Part shown: positions 1 through 5,985 of the stretch, piece by piece | Numbering within the stretch: position 1 is the stretch's first letter | Layout: each line of letters starts with the position of its first letter | Assembly (NCBI GenBank): GCA_013813135.1 | Contig: JACCSF010000101.1 | Location: 1-17,618, forward strand | DNA: 17,618 nucleotides | Reading direction: 5' to 3' | From: Thermoleophilaceae bacterium | GTDB taxonomy: Bacteria; Actinomycetota; Thermoleophilia; Solirubrobacterales; Thermoleophilaceae | Made by a program: the position numbers and the translations under genes | Notes under the pieces: model-generated | Databases searched by the model: none | What the model was told of the DNA's origin: nothing | Seen by the model: the letters and a program-made list of their open reading frames with translations, nothing else

Positions 1-915
1 GCCGTCGAGGGCGCGCTCCACCGCGGCGCGCGCGGCCTGCTCGTCGAGCTCGAGTCCGCCCAGCCGCAACAGCTCGGCGCTCAGCGCGACCGTCGCCTCC
101 CGCAGCCGGCCGTCGCTGCTCGCGCCCGTGAGGTGGTCGATCGACTCGCGCACCTCGACGGCGTTGCCGGCGGTGCGGCCGAGGACGCGATCCATATCGG
201 TCAGCAGCGCCGACGTCGGCAGGCCGTTGCCCTGGGCGACCTCGACGATCGCGTGAGCCAGCTCGTCGGCCTGCTCGCGAGTGGGCATGAATGCCCCGGA
301 GCCGACCTTGACGTCCATCACCAGCGCGTCGAGCCCCGCGGCGAGCTTCTTCGACAGGATCGAGGCGACGATCAGCGGCAGCGACTCGACCGTCCCGGTG
401 GCGTCGCGGATCGCGTAGAGGCGGCGGTCGGCCGGCGCCAGCTGCGCCGTCTGGCCGACGATCGCGCAGCCCGTGCGCGCGACGGCCCGCCTGAAGCGCT
501 CCAGGTCCGGCGTGCTGTCGTAGCCCGGGATCGAGTCGAGCTTGTCGAGCGTGCCCCCGGTGTGGCCCAGGCCCCGGCCCGAGATCATCGGCACCGCGCC
601 GCCGCAGGCCGCGACGATCGGGGCCAGCAGGAGACTGACCTTGTCGCCCACGCCTCCGGTGGAGTGCTTGTCGAGGGCCGGCCCGGGCAGGTCGGCGTCG
701 GACCAGTCGAGCACGTCGCCGGAGCGCGTCTTGTGGCGCGTGAACGAGATCCGCTCCTCGGCGGTCATACCCTGGAGCAGGATCGCCATCGCCAGCGCGC
801 CGACCTGCGCGTCCGTGAGCGTGCCGTCGGCGATCCCGCGCACGAGGAAGGCGAGCTCCTCGTCGGTCAGCTCGCCGCCGTCGCGCTTGCGCCTGATCAA
901 CTCTGCGATGTGCAC
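1..915 (-). CDS. deoA: Thymidine phosphorylase (3' end beyond window)
   Basis: Reversible phosphorolysis of thymidine (and probably deoxyuridine) to base plus 2-deoxyribose-1-phosphate; cytosolic. The 305 residues present, of about 430 usual, hold the family signatures: KHSTGGVGDK from residue 83, the phosphate and nucleoside site, and SGRGLGHTGGTLDK from residue 112. A helical N-terminal domain comes first, and LDALVMDVKVGSGAFM and TDMDRVLGRTAGNAVEVRE follow, all close to E. coli DeoA. The C-terminal third lies off the left edge. The start is a GTG that follows the punA stop by 3 bases, with GGGGG about 7 bases upstream as a weak ribosome site. It is the last visible gene of a deaminase-punA-deoA operon, so expression is probably from the promoter before the deaminase. 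A broad-specificity pyrimidine nucleoside phosphorylase (Pdp) cannot be excluded from motifs alone. Confidence 0.95.
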   Translation of the reverse strand, partial: MHIAELIRRKRDGGELTDEELAFLVRGIADGTLTDAQVGALAMAILLQGMTAEERISFTRHKTRSGDVLDWSDADLPGPALDKHSTGGVGDKVSLLLAPIVAACGGAVPMISGRGLGHTGGTLDKLDSIPGYDSTPDLERFRRAVARTGCAIVGQTAQLAPADRRLYAIRDATGTVESLPLIVASILSKKLAAGLDALVMDVKVGSGAFMPTREQADELAHAIVEVAQGNGLPTSALLTDMDRVLGRTAGNAVEVRESIDHLTGASSDGRLREATVALSAELLRLGGLELDEQAARAAVERALDG

Positions 916-918
916 GGC

Positions 919-1731
919 TCAGCCCCCGAGGCGCTCCACGAACCGGGTGATCAGGGGGGCGAGGTCGCCGGTGGCGCGCGCCGCGTCGCGCAGCGTCTGC
1001 TCGTGGGTGACCGGCTCGTCGCTCATGCCCTCGGCGAAGTTGGTGATCGCGGAGACGGCGGCCACGCGCAGCCCGCAGTGGCGCGCCACCGTGGTCTCGT
1101 GGACGGTGGACATGCCGACCGCCTCGGCGCCGAGCGTGTGGAAAGCGCGGATCTCGGCCGGTGTCTCGAAGCTGGGCCCGGTCACGGCGAGATAGACGCC
1201 CTGGCCGACATCGACCCCGATGTCCCGCGCCGCCAGGCGCATCTCGGCGATCAGCTGCGGGTCGTAGGCGTCGCGCAGGCTCGGGAAGCGCGTACCGAGC
1301 TCGTCGTCGTTCGGGCCGGTCAGCAGGTTCACCCCAGTCAGGTTGATGTGGTCCTCGATCAGCATGAGCCGGCCGGGGCCGAGGTCGGCGCGCAGGGACC
1401 CGGCCGCGTTCGTCACGACGAGGATCTCCGCGCCGGCGGCGCGCAGGGCACGCACGGGAGTGCTGATCTGGTCGAGGTCCACCCCCTCGTAGAGGTGGGC
1501 GCGGCCCTGGAACGCGACCACGGGCACGCCGCCGATCTGCCCCGCCACCGCGCGGCCGGCGTGGCCCTCCACGCCCGGCTGCGGAAAGCCGGGCAGGTCC
1601 TCGTAGGGGATGACGGTGGCGTCCTCCAGGGCGTCCGCGACCGGTCCCAGGCCCGACCCGAGCACCACGCCAACGCGCGGCTTCAGGCCGGAGCGGTCCA
1701 GGAGCACTTGAGCGGCGTCGTGCCAGCTCAC
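919..1731 (-). CDS. punA: Purine nucleoside phosphorylase, trimeric (family 2)
   Basis: Phosphorolysis of inosine/guanosine and their deoxy forms to base plus (deoxy)ribose-1-phosphate. The 270-residue length is normal. Visible family motifs are VVLGSGLG (residues 22-29, phosphate loop), QGRAHLYEG, VVTNAAGSL, PSFETPAEIRAFHTLGAEAVGMSTVHE (phosphate and purine site) and AVSAITNFAEG. The Asn of ITN corresponds to the 6-oxopurine-selecting Asn243 of the human enzyme. The start chosen is GTG at 1731, which overlaps the TGA of the upstream deaminase gene as GTGA; the frame stays open further upstream but enters the deaminase gene in another frame. This overlap points to translational coupling. A second, unrelated phosphorylase (DeoD type) lies at 13.2 kb. 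Confidence 0.96.
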   Translation of the reverse strand: MSWHDAAQVLLDRSGLKPRVGVVLGSGLGPVADALEDATVIPYEDLPGFPQPGVEGHAGRAVAGQIGGVPVVAFQGRAHLYEGVDLDQISTPVRALRAAGAEILVVTNAAGSLRADLGPGRLMLIEDHINLTGVNLLTGPNDDELGTRFPSLRDAYDPQLIAEMRLAARDIGVDVGQGVYLAVTGPSFETPAEIRAFHTLGAEAVGMSTVHETTVARHCGLRVAAVSAITNFAEGMSDEPVTHEQTLRDAARATGDLAPLITRFVERLGG

Positions 1732-2621
1732 GGCTTCAGCGCAAACGAGAAAGGCAGCAACTCGGCGAGCGTGAGGGTGCGGTGCTCGCCGTCCGGGCGG
1801 CCGAGGTAGACGGGCGTGTCGGGCCGGGCGAACTCTGCGAGCCGCTGGCGGCAGCCGCCGCAGGGCGGGCAGATCTCCATCTGCTCGGCCACCACCGCCA
1901 CCGCGGCGATCTCGCTCTCGCCCGCCGCCACCAGCGCGCCGATCGCCGAGGCCTCCGCGCACTGGCTCTGCGGGTAGGCGGCGTTCTCGACGTTCGCCCC
2001 GGTATGGACGGCGCCCGCGGGGGTGCGCAGCGCGGCGCCGACCTTGAAGCCGGAATGCGGCGCGTACGCGTTGCGCATGACCGCCTCGGCCGCTCGCAGC
2101 AGGAGGTTGGGGGTGTCGAGCAGCAGGTCGGAGTAGCTCTCCGCGACGAGGCTGTCCTCGCCGATCTCGAGCTCGGCGCGCAGGCGGTCCACCTTCGCCT
2201 CGAGATCGCCGCCGGCCTCGGCGATCGCCTCCAGCTCCACGAAGCTGCCCAGGCCCTCGACCGCATCCAGGTGGATGCGCACCCCCTCCCACAGCAGCAG
2301 CCGGCGGCGTTTGTCCACCACCACCAGCGTGCCGAGGGCGGCGTCGAGCGCCTCGCGCAGCGAGTCGGCCTCGGCAACGGGCACGATGCGGTACTCGCTC
2401 GTGCTCGTGCCCTTTGCGTCCGCGCGGCGGTACTGGATCAGCTCCGCCTCGCCCGGGGTCTGCTCGCGCAGCTTGAGGCGGCCGCTCGCCCCGGCGAAGT
2501 AGGTGTCGCGCTGGGCGATCTCACCGCGATCTTCGGCGCCCAGCGCCAAGGCTCTCTCCAGCGAGCGCCGCGGATCGGCGTCGCCGGCCTTGATCTCGAG
2601 GTTGCGCTGCGCTGCCGCCAA
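1728..2621 (-). CDS. CYTH domain-cytidine deaminase fusion protein
   Basis: Residues about 5-168 are a CYTH (CyaB/thiamine triphosphatase superfamily) domain: NLEIK at 7-11, GRLKLRE at 47-53, YRRAD, YRIVP, KRRRLLLW at 104-111 and HLDAVEGLGSFVELE at 117-131 supply the alternating Glu/Lys/Arg of the tunnel that binds triphosphate plus metal. Residues about 172-297 form a complete bacterial cytidine deaminase: AYAPHSGFKVGAAL, GANVENAAYPQSQCAEASAIG with Zn ligand Cys221 and catalytic Glu223, then PPCGGCRQRL with Cys254 and Cys257. Both halves are full length and no frameshift is needed to join them. The start is TTG: an in-frame TAG lies only 12 bases upstream and no ATG or GTG is available. It leads the salvage operon and overlaps punA by 4 bases. 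The deaminase activity (cytidine to uridine) is secure; the CYTH substrate is not known. Confidence 0.93.
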   Translation of the reverse strand: MAAAQRNLEIKAGDADPRRSLERALALGAEDRGEIAQRDTYFAGASGRLKLREQTPGEAELIQYRRADAKGTSTSEYRIVPVAEADSLREALDAALGTLVVVDKRRRLLLWEGVRIHLDAVEGLGSFVELEAIAEAGGDLEAKVDRLRAELEIGEDSLVAESYSDLLLDTPNLLLRAAEAVMRNAYAPHSGFKVGAALRTPAGAVHTGANVENAAYPQSQCAEASAIGALVAAGESEIAAVAVVAEQMEICPPCGGCRQRLAEFARPDTPVYLGRPDGEHRTLTLAELLPFSFALKP

Positions 2622-2630
2622 GGATCGTCG

Positions 2631-2636
2631 AGGCTA
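2631..2636 (-). promoter_or_regulatory. Candidate -10 (leaderless) for the nucleoside salvage operon
   Basis: TAGCCT fits the actinobacterial TANNNT -10 and ends 9 bases before the TTG start, so transcription would begin at or next to the start codon. No Shine-Dalgarno sequence is seen before the TTG, consistent with a leaderless message. No good -35 is visible. Confidence 0.4.
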
Positions 2637-2676
2637 TCCAGTCCGCGCGCACGCGGCCGACCCGCGTGCTTGCGGC

Positions 2677-2682
2677 TAGCGT
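2677..2682 (+). promoter_or_regulatory. Candidate -10 (leaderless) for upp
   Basis: TAGCGT followed by 7 bases and then the upp ATG. This spacing puts the transcription start on the ATG itself. There is no Shine-Dalgarno sequence. It is divergent from the promoter of the deaminase operon, with about 40 bases between the two -10 elements, so one regulator could govern both. Confidence 0.45.
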
Positions 2683-2689
2683 ATCCACC

Positions 2690-3316
2690 ATGGCTCAGCG
2701 CCTCGTCGTAGTCGATCACCCCGTGCTGGCAGACCGCCTGACGGTCATGCGCGATCGCGACACCGGCCACGGCGAGTTTCGCCAGGCGCTGTTCGAGGCC
2801 TCCGCGATTCTCGCCGTCGAGGCCGCGCGCGACCTGCCCGTGACCGAGGTGGAGGTCCAGACGCCGCTCGAGCCCGCCGCCGGCAGCCGCCTCCCGGCCG
2901 AGATCACGATCGTGCCGGTGCTGCGCGCCGGGCTGGGCATGGTGGACGGCTTCCTGCGGCTGCTGCCCGGCGCCCGGGTCGGGCACGTGGGCGTCTACCG
3001 CGACGAGCAGGAGCACCGGCCGGTCGACTACTACGAGCGCCTGCCGCCCGGGCTGGCCGACTCGCACGTGTTCGTCGTCGACCCGATGCTGGCCACCGGC
3101 GGCAGCGCGGTGCACGCGCTCGACCGCCTCCGGAGCGCCGGTGCCCGCGAGCTTGCCCTGGTGTGCCTCGTGGTCGCGCCCGAGGGGCTGGCGGCCGTCG
3201 AGGAGCATCACCCCGACGTCCCGATCTGGGCCGCCGCGGTCGACCGCCAACTCGACGAGAACGCCTACATTCGTCCCGGTCTCGGCGACGCGGGGGACCG
3301 CGTCTTCGGCACCTGA
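2690..3316 (+). CDS. upp: Uracil phosphoribosyltransferase
   Basis: Converts uracil plus PRPP to UMP and pyrophosphate; cytosolic. The 208 residues match the usual family length. The PRPP-binding loop VDPMLATGGS is at about 130-139, preceded by the typical ITIVPVLRAGLGMVDG and the acidic YRDEQEHRPVDYY region. DENAYIRPGLGDAGDRVFGT at the C-terminus is the uracil-binding end of the family. The ATG at 2690 was chosen over an in-frame GTG 24 bases upstream because it gives the canonical N-terminus and sits 7 bases after a TANNNT element. It is divergent from the operon carrying cytidine deaminase and the phosphorylases, and recaptures the uracil that operon releases. Confidence 0.96.
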   Translation: MAQRLVVVDHPVLADRLTVMRDRDTGHGEFRQALFEASAILAVEAARDLPVTEVEVQTPLEPAAGSRLPAEITIVPVLRAGLGMVDGFLRLLPGARVGHVGVYRDEQEHRPVDYYERLPPGLADSHVFVVDPMLATGGSAVHALDRLRSAGARELALVCLVVAPEGLAAVEEHHPDVPIWAAAVDRQLDENAYIRPGLGDAGDRVFGT

Positions 3317-3317
3317 C

Positions 3318-3456
3318 GAGCAGGGCGCGCGCGACCGTCGCCCGGCAGCGTCAGGGCGAGCAGCAGAGCCGGCAGCGGCACGCGGCGATCACCCACATGG
3401 CGGTTTCGATGCCTTGCGCGTCGGCCAGCCAGCCGAGCACCGGGGCGAGCGCCCGC
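3318..3456 (-). pseudogene. Frameshifted C-terminal remnant of an MFS transporter (candidate)
   Basis: Just after the tilS stop, the minus strand reads ALAPVLGWLADAQGIETAMW then VIAA, and after a one-base shift near 3382 reads VPLPALLLALTLPGDGRARP. Joined, these look like the last two membrane segments and short tail of a major facilitator transporter: the glycine-rich APxxGxLAD loop, a small alternating helix, then a Leu/Ala helix ending in LP. Without the shift the first frame stops at 3358. No upstream part of such a gene exists, because tilS ends 4-5 bases before it. I infer a deletion that left only the 3' end. This rests on eye recognition of about 45 residues, so a chance reading in GC-rich DNA is possible. 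Confidence 0.4.
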
Positions 3457-3459
3457 GGG

Positions 3460-4707
3460 CTAACCCACCACGCGCGCGCTGAGCCCCACGAAGCCGCCCT
3501 CCCCCGCCGCCGTGAAGCGCTCGTCCACCGCCACGCCCGCCACCCACACGATCTCGTCCCCCTTCGCGACCACCGGCAGCGTGTGGCGCAGCGCGCGCGG
3601 CACCTTCCTGTCGGTGAAGAGGTCCTGCAGTGTCTTCGTGCCGCCCAGGCCGGCCGGGCGCATGCGGTCGCCCTCGCGCCACGCCCGCACCGTCAGCAGC
3701 GGACCGAGCTCGCTCGTCACCGCCACGTCGCCCGGAGTTCCCGGCCTTGCCTCCAGCTCCCAGTCGCCGAACCGGGCCCGGCCCGGGACCGCCAGCGGCA
3801 CCGGCTCGGGGACCGCCTCCTCGGGCGCGCGCGCGAACCGCACCGTCCCGTACTCCGCCACGGCGCGCAGCCCGCCGCCGAGATCCACCGTCTTCGTGCC
3901 GCGCTGGTCGATCTCGAGGATCGATTCCGGGACCGGCCGATCACCCGCCATCCGGCGCAGCACCAGCCGGCGCACGGCCGCCGGCTGCTCGCGCAGCGCG
4001 GCAAGCGACACCGCCGGCCCGCCGCCGAGCTCCTCCAACGCCTCGGACACCGCGGCGTCGAGCACCTCCGCCTCCTCGCGCAGCTGACGCGCCGTCTGCG
4101 CGATCGTCCGCTCCGCCGCCGGCCCGATCGACCGCAGCGCCTCCATCAGGTCGTGGCGCACGCGCGCCCGCGCGAAGCGGCGGTCCGCGTTGGACGGGTC
4201 CTCGCGCCACTCGAGCCTGCGCGGGCGGAGGTAGGAGCGCACCTCATCGCGGGTGACCGCCAGCAGCGGCCGCACGAGCCGCCCACGGCGGGGGGCCATT
4301 CCGTGCAACGCCCGCGAGCCGGGCGACACCGCGAGCCGGTAGAGCACCGTCTCCGCCTGGTCGGATGCCGTGTGCGCGGCCGCGTAGTCGCCCTCGGCGA
4401 GGCTCTCGGCGAGTGCATAGCGCGCGTCGCGGGCGCTTTCCTGAAGGTTGCCGGCGGGCGAGCCGAGCTCCACGTGCTCCACAACGAGCGGCACGTCCAA
4501 GCGCTCGCACAACGCCCGCACGAACTCCTCGTCGCCAGAGGCCCCCTCTCTTAGCCCGTAGTTCATATGCAGCGCGCTCACGCGCGCACCCAACCGCAGT
4601 GCAACGTCGAGCAGGCACACCGAGTCGCCGCCGCCGGAGAGCAGCACCAGCAGCGGTTCGCCCTCCCTCACCAGGCCGCTCTCGCGCGCCGCGTCGAGGA
4701 CCTTCAC
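3460..4707 (-). CDS. tilS: tRNA(Ile)-lysidine synthetase
   Basis: ATP-dependent ligation of lysine to C34 of the CAU-anticodon tRNA-Ile, which switches decoding from AUG to AUA; essential in bacteria. The N-type ATP pyrophosphatase P-loop SGGGDS is at residues 24-29. It is followed by ALHMNYGLREGASGDEEFV (the HxNHxLR-like motif) and AAAHTASDQAETVLYRLA, the conserved H-DDQxET motif in slightly altered form. RPLLAVTRDEVRSYL and WREDPSNADRRFARARVRHDLM complete the core. A TilS C-terminal domain ends at GLSARVVG. The GTG at 4707 was chosen because it overlaps the cyclase TGA as GTGA and has GAAGGA just upstream; a GTG 24 bases earlier is also open. 415 residues is normal. The hpt and ftsH neighbours common for tilS in actinobacteria are absent here. 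Confidence 0.94.
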   Translation of the reverse strand: MKVLDAARESGLVREGEPLLVLLSGGGDSVCLLDVALRLGARVSALHMNYGLREGASGDEEFVRALCERLDVPLVVEHVELGSPAGNLQESARDARYALAESLAEGDYAAAHTASDQAETVLYRLAVSPGSRALHGMAPRRGRLVRPLLAVTRDEVRSYLRPRRLEWREDPSNADRRFARARVRHDLMEALRSIGPAAERTIAQTARQLREEAEVLDAAVSEALEELGGGPAVSLAALREQPAAVRRLVLRRMAGDRPVPESILEIDQRGTKTVDLGGGLRAVAEYGTVRFARAPEEAVPEPVPLAVPGRARFGDWELEARPGTPGDVAVTSELGPLLTVRAWREGDRMRPAGLGGTKTLQDLFTDRKVPRALRHTLPVVAKGDEIVWVAGVAVDERFTAAGEGGFVGLSARVVG

Positions 4708-5903
4708 GATTCCTTCAGCGCTGCCCGGCACAGCTGACGCGGCTGGTCGAAGCCCTTCAGCTTCACCTGGCCGATCGTGTCGAACGTCAGGTGCCCCGAG
4801 CCGCGCACCGCGTCCACGACCGAGTCGGTCACCAGCACCTCGCCGCCGCGGGCGCGCGCCACCACCCGCGAGGCCAGGTTGATCTCGCGCCCGAAGTAGT
4901 CGCCGTCGCGGTAGAGGGTCGTGCCCCAGTGGAGCCCGATGCGGGGCTGGGGCCGCTCGTCGAACAGGCCCACGAAGCCAACCGCCCAGTCCACCAGCGC
5001 CTGGATGTCGTTGCCGACCACCATCACCTCGTCGCCGATCGTCTTCACCACACGGGCGTCATCCGGGAGCGTGTTGGTCACCCCCTCGACGAAGCGCTCG
5101 ACCGACGACAGCGCCTCCTCCTCGCCCTCCTCCTCCGTGAAGCGCGTGTAGCCGGCCAGGTCGGCGAAGGCGATCGCCACCCGCACCCGCCCCTGCTCGA
5201 TGTCGGCCTCCTCGAGCTCGTCCTCCATGTGCCCGACCACGTCCTGGGCGACGAAATGCTGGAGGAAGCGCCGGTGCGTGTAGTCCATCAGCGGCGAGGC
5301 GATCGGCAGCAGGTCGCGCGCCAGGCCCTCCATCTCCTCGGCCATCTGCAGGCCCGGGACGCCCTCGCGCATCAGCGGCTCGTGCACGTACAGGTGGAAC
5401 AGGCGTACCTCGGCATCGGCGATCTGGGAGAGCGCCTGCCCGTACACGCGGCATAGCTGCAGGAATGCCACCAGCGGGAACCCCGAGTCGAGCACCGAGC
5501 CGACGTAGCGCAGCGCCTCGAGGTCCTCGTCGGTCAGCGCCTCGAGCGAAGCCGGGGCGAGCCCGAGGCTGGACCAGAAGCGCTCGATCAGCGCCTCCTC
5601 GAGCCCCGTGTCCCGGGACGCGTCCTTGAGGGTGCGCTCCGCCTGCTGGTCGTCCCCGAAGAGCGACTCGATGAATCCGTAGGCCAGCCGGCCCTGGTTC
5701 CCCGCCTCGCGGATGTCCTGGAGCCTGTGCCCGCGCGAGCGCAGCCGCGCGACGATGCGGGCGTGCGCGACGGCGGCCGCCGTCCAGTCGCCGCTGCCGT
5801 CGACCTCCGGGATCACGCCGGTCTCGGCCCAGCGCTTGAGCGTCGAGGGCGAGACGCCCACGCGATCGGCGGCTGCGGTCAGGGTGAGGGTCGGCTCGGC
5901 CAC
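4704..5903 (-). CDS. Class III adenylate cyclase with N-terminal MerR-like HTH
   Basis: Likely makes cAMP from ATP; soluble, with no membrane segment visible. Residues about 6-60 resemble a MerR helix-turn-helix (LTAAADRVGVSPSTLKRWAE). Residues about 90-190 form a helical region like the regulatory domain of mycobacterial Rv1264 (WSSLGLAPASLEALTDEDLE...). Residues about 238-395 are the catalytic domain. All catalytic residues are present: metal ligands Asp248 (AFADLAGYT) and Asp291 (TIGDEV), adenine-selecting Lys287 and Asp335 (GDYFGREIN), and transition-state Asn342 and Arg346 (NLASR). GTG at 5903 was chosen because it gives a natural HTH start; a TTG at 5939 is also open, but it coincides with a TTGACT -35-like element. 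It overlaps tilS by 4 bases. ATP specificity is inferred from the Lys/Asp pair, and DNA binding is untested. Confidence 0.9.
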   Translation of the reverse strand: MAEPTLTLTAAADRVGVSPSTLKRWAETGVIPEVDGSGDWTAAAVAHARIVARLRSRGHRLQDIREAGNQGRLAYGFIESLFGDDQQAERTLKDASRDTGLEEALIERFWSSLGLAPASLEALTDEDLEALRYVGSVLDSGFPLVAFLQLCRVYGQALSQIADAEVRLFHLYVHEPLMREGVPGLQMAEEMEGLARDLLPIASPLMDYTHRRFLQHFVAQDVVGHMEDELEEADIEQGRVRVAIAFADLAGYTRFTEEEGEEEALSSVERFVEGVTNTLPDDARVVKTIGDEVMVVGNDIQALVDWAVGFVGLFDERPQPRIGLHWGTTLYRDGDYFGREINLASRVVARARGGEVLVTDSVVDAVRGSGHLTFDTIGQVKLKGFDQPRQLCRAALKES

Positions 5904-5910
5904 GGGGTAG

Positions 5911-5939
5911 AAGGTGGCGCGCTGCCCCAACGGAGTCAA
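5911..5939 (-). promoter_or_regulatory. Candidate promoter of the cyclase-tilS operon
   Basis: TTGACT (5939-5934), 17 bases, then CACCTT (5916-5911), a poor -10, followed by 7 bases and the GTG start. The -35 and the spacing are good and the -10 is weak. It supports the shorter cyclase start and a leaderless message. Confidence 0.3.
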
Positions 5940-5948
5940 ACGCCGGGG

Positions 5949-5954
5949 TAGTAT
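5949..5954 (+). promoter_or_regulatory. Candidate -10 of the fatty acyl-CoA reductase gene
   Basis: TAGTAT is a strong match to TANNNT/TATAAT and lies 31 bases before the TTG start, leaving a leader of about 25 bases that includes the ribosome site. No clear -35 is seen. It is back-to-back with the cyclase promoter. Confidence 0.4.
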
Positions 5955-5974
5955 CGCGGGCTCTAGCCGAGAGT

Positions 5975-5980
5975 GGAGGA
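5975..5980 (+). promoter_or_regulatory. Ribosome binding site that fixes a TTG start
   Basis: GGAGGA lies 5 bases before TTG at 5986. An ATG at 5981 is a decoy: it is in another frame and reaches TGA two codons later. The protein from the TTG begins LNYFVTGATGFIG, the expected N-terminus for the family. Confidence 0.7.
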
Positions 5981-5985
5981 ATGCC

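Noticed and set aside
133..1809. Plus-strand open frame of about 558 codons across deoA and punA
   Set aside because: It is an antisense shadow. Complete DeoA and PunA motif sets lie on the minus strand.
3317..3459. Rho-independent terminator between upp and tilS
   Set aside because: No strong stem followed by a T-run was found on either strand.
4708..4731. Earlier GTG start for tilS at 4731
   Set aside because: Open, but it lies deep in the cyclase gene. The GTG at 4707 gives a GTGA overlap, a nearby GAAGGA and a normal distance to the P-loop.
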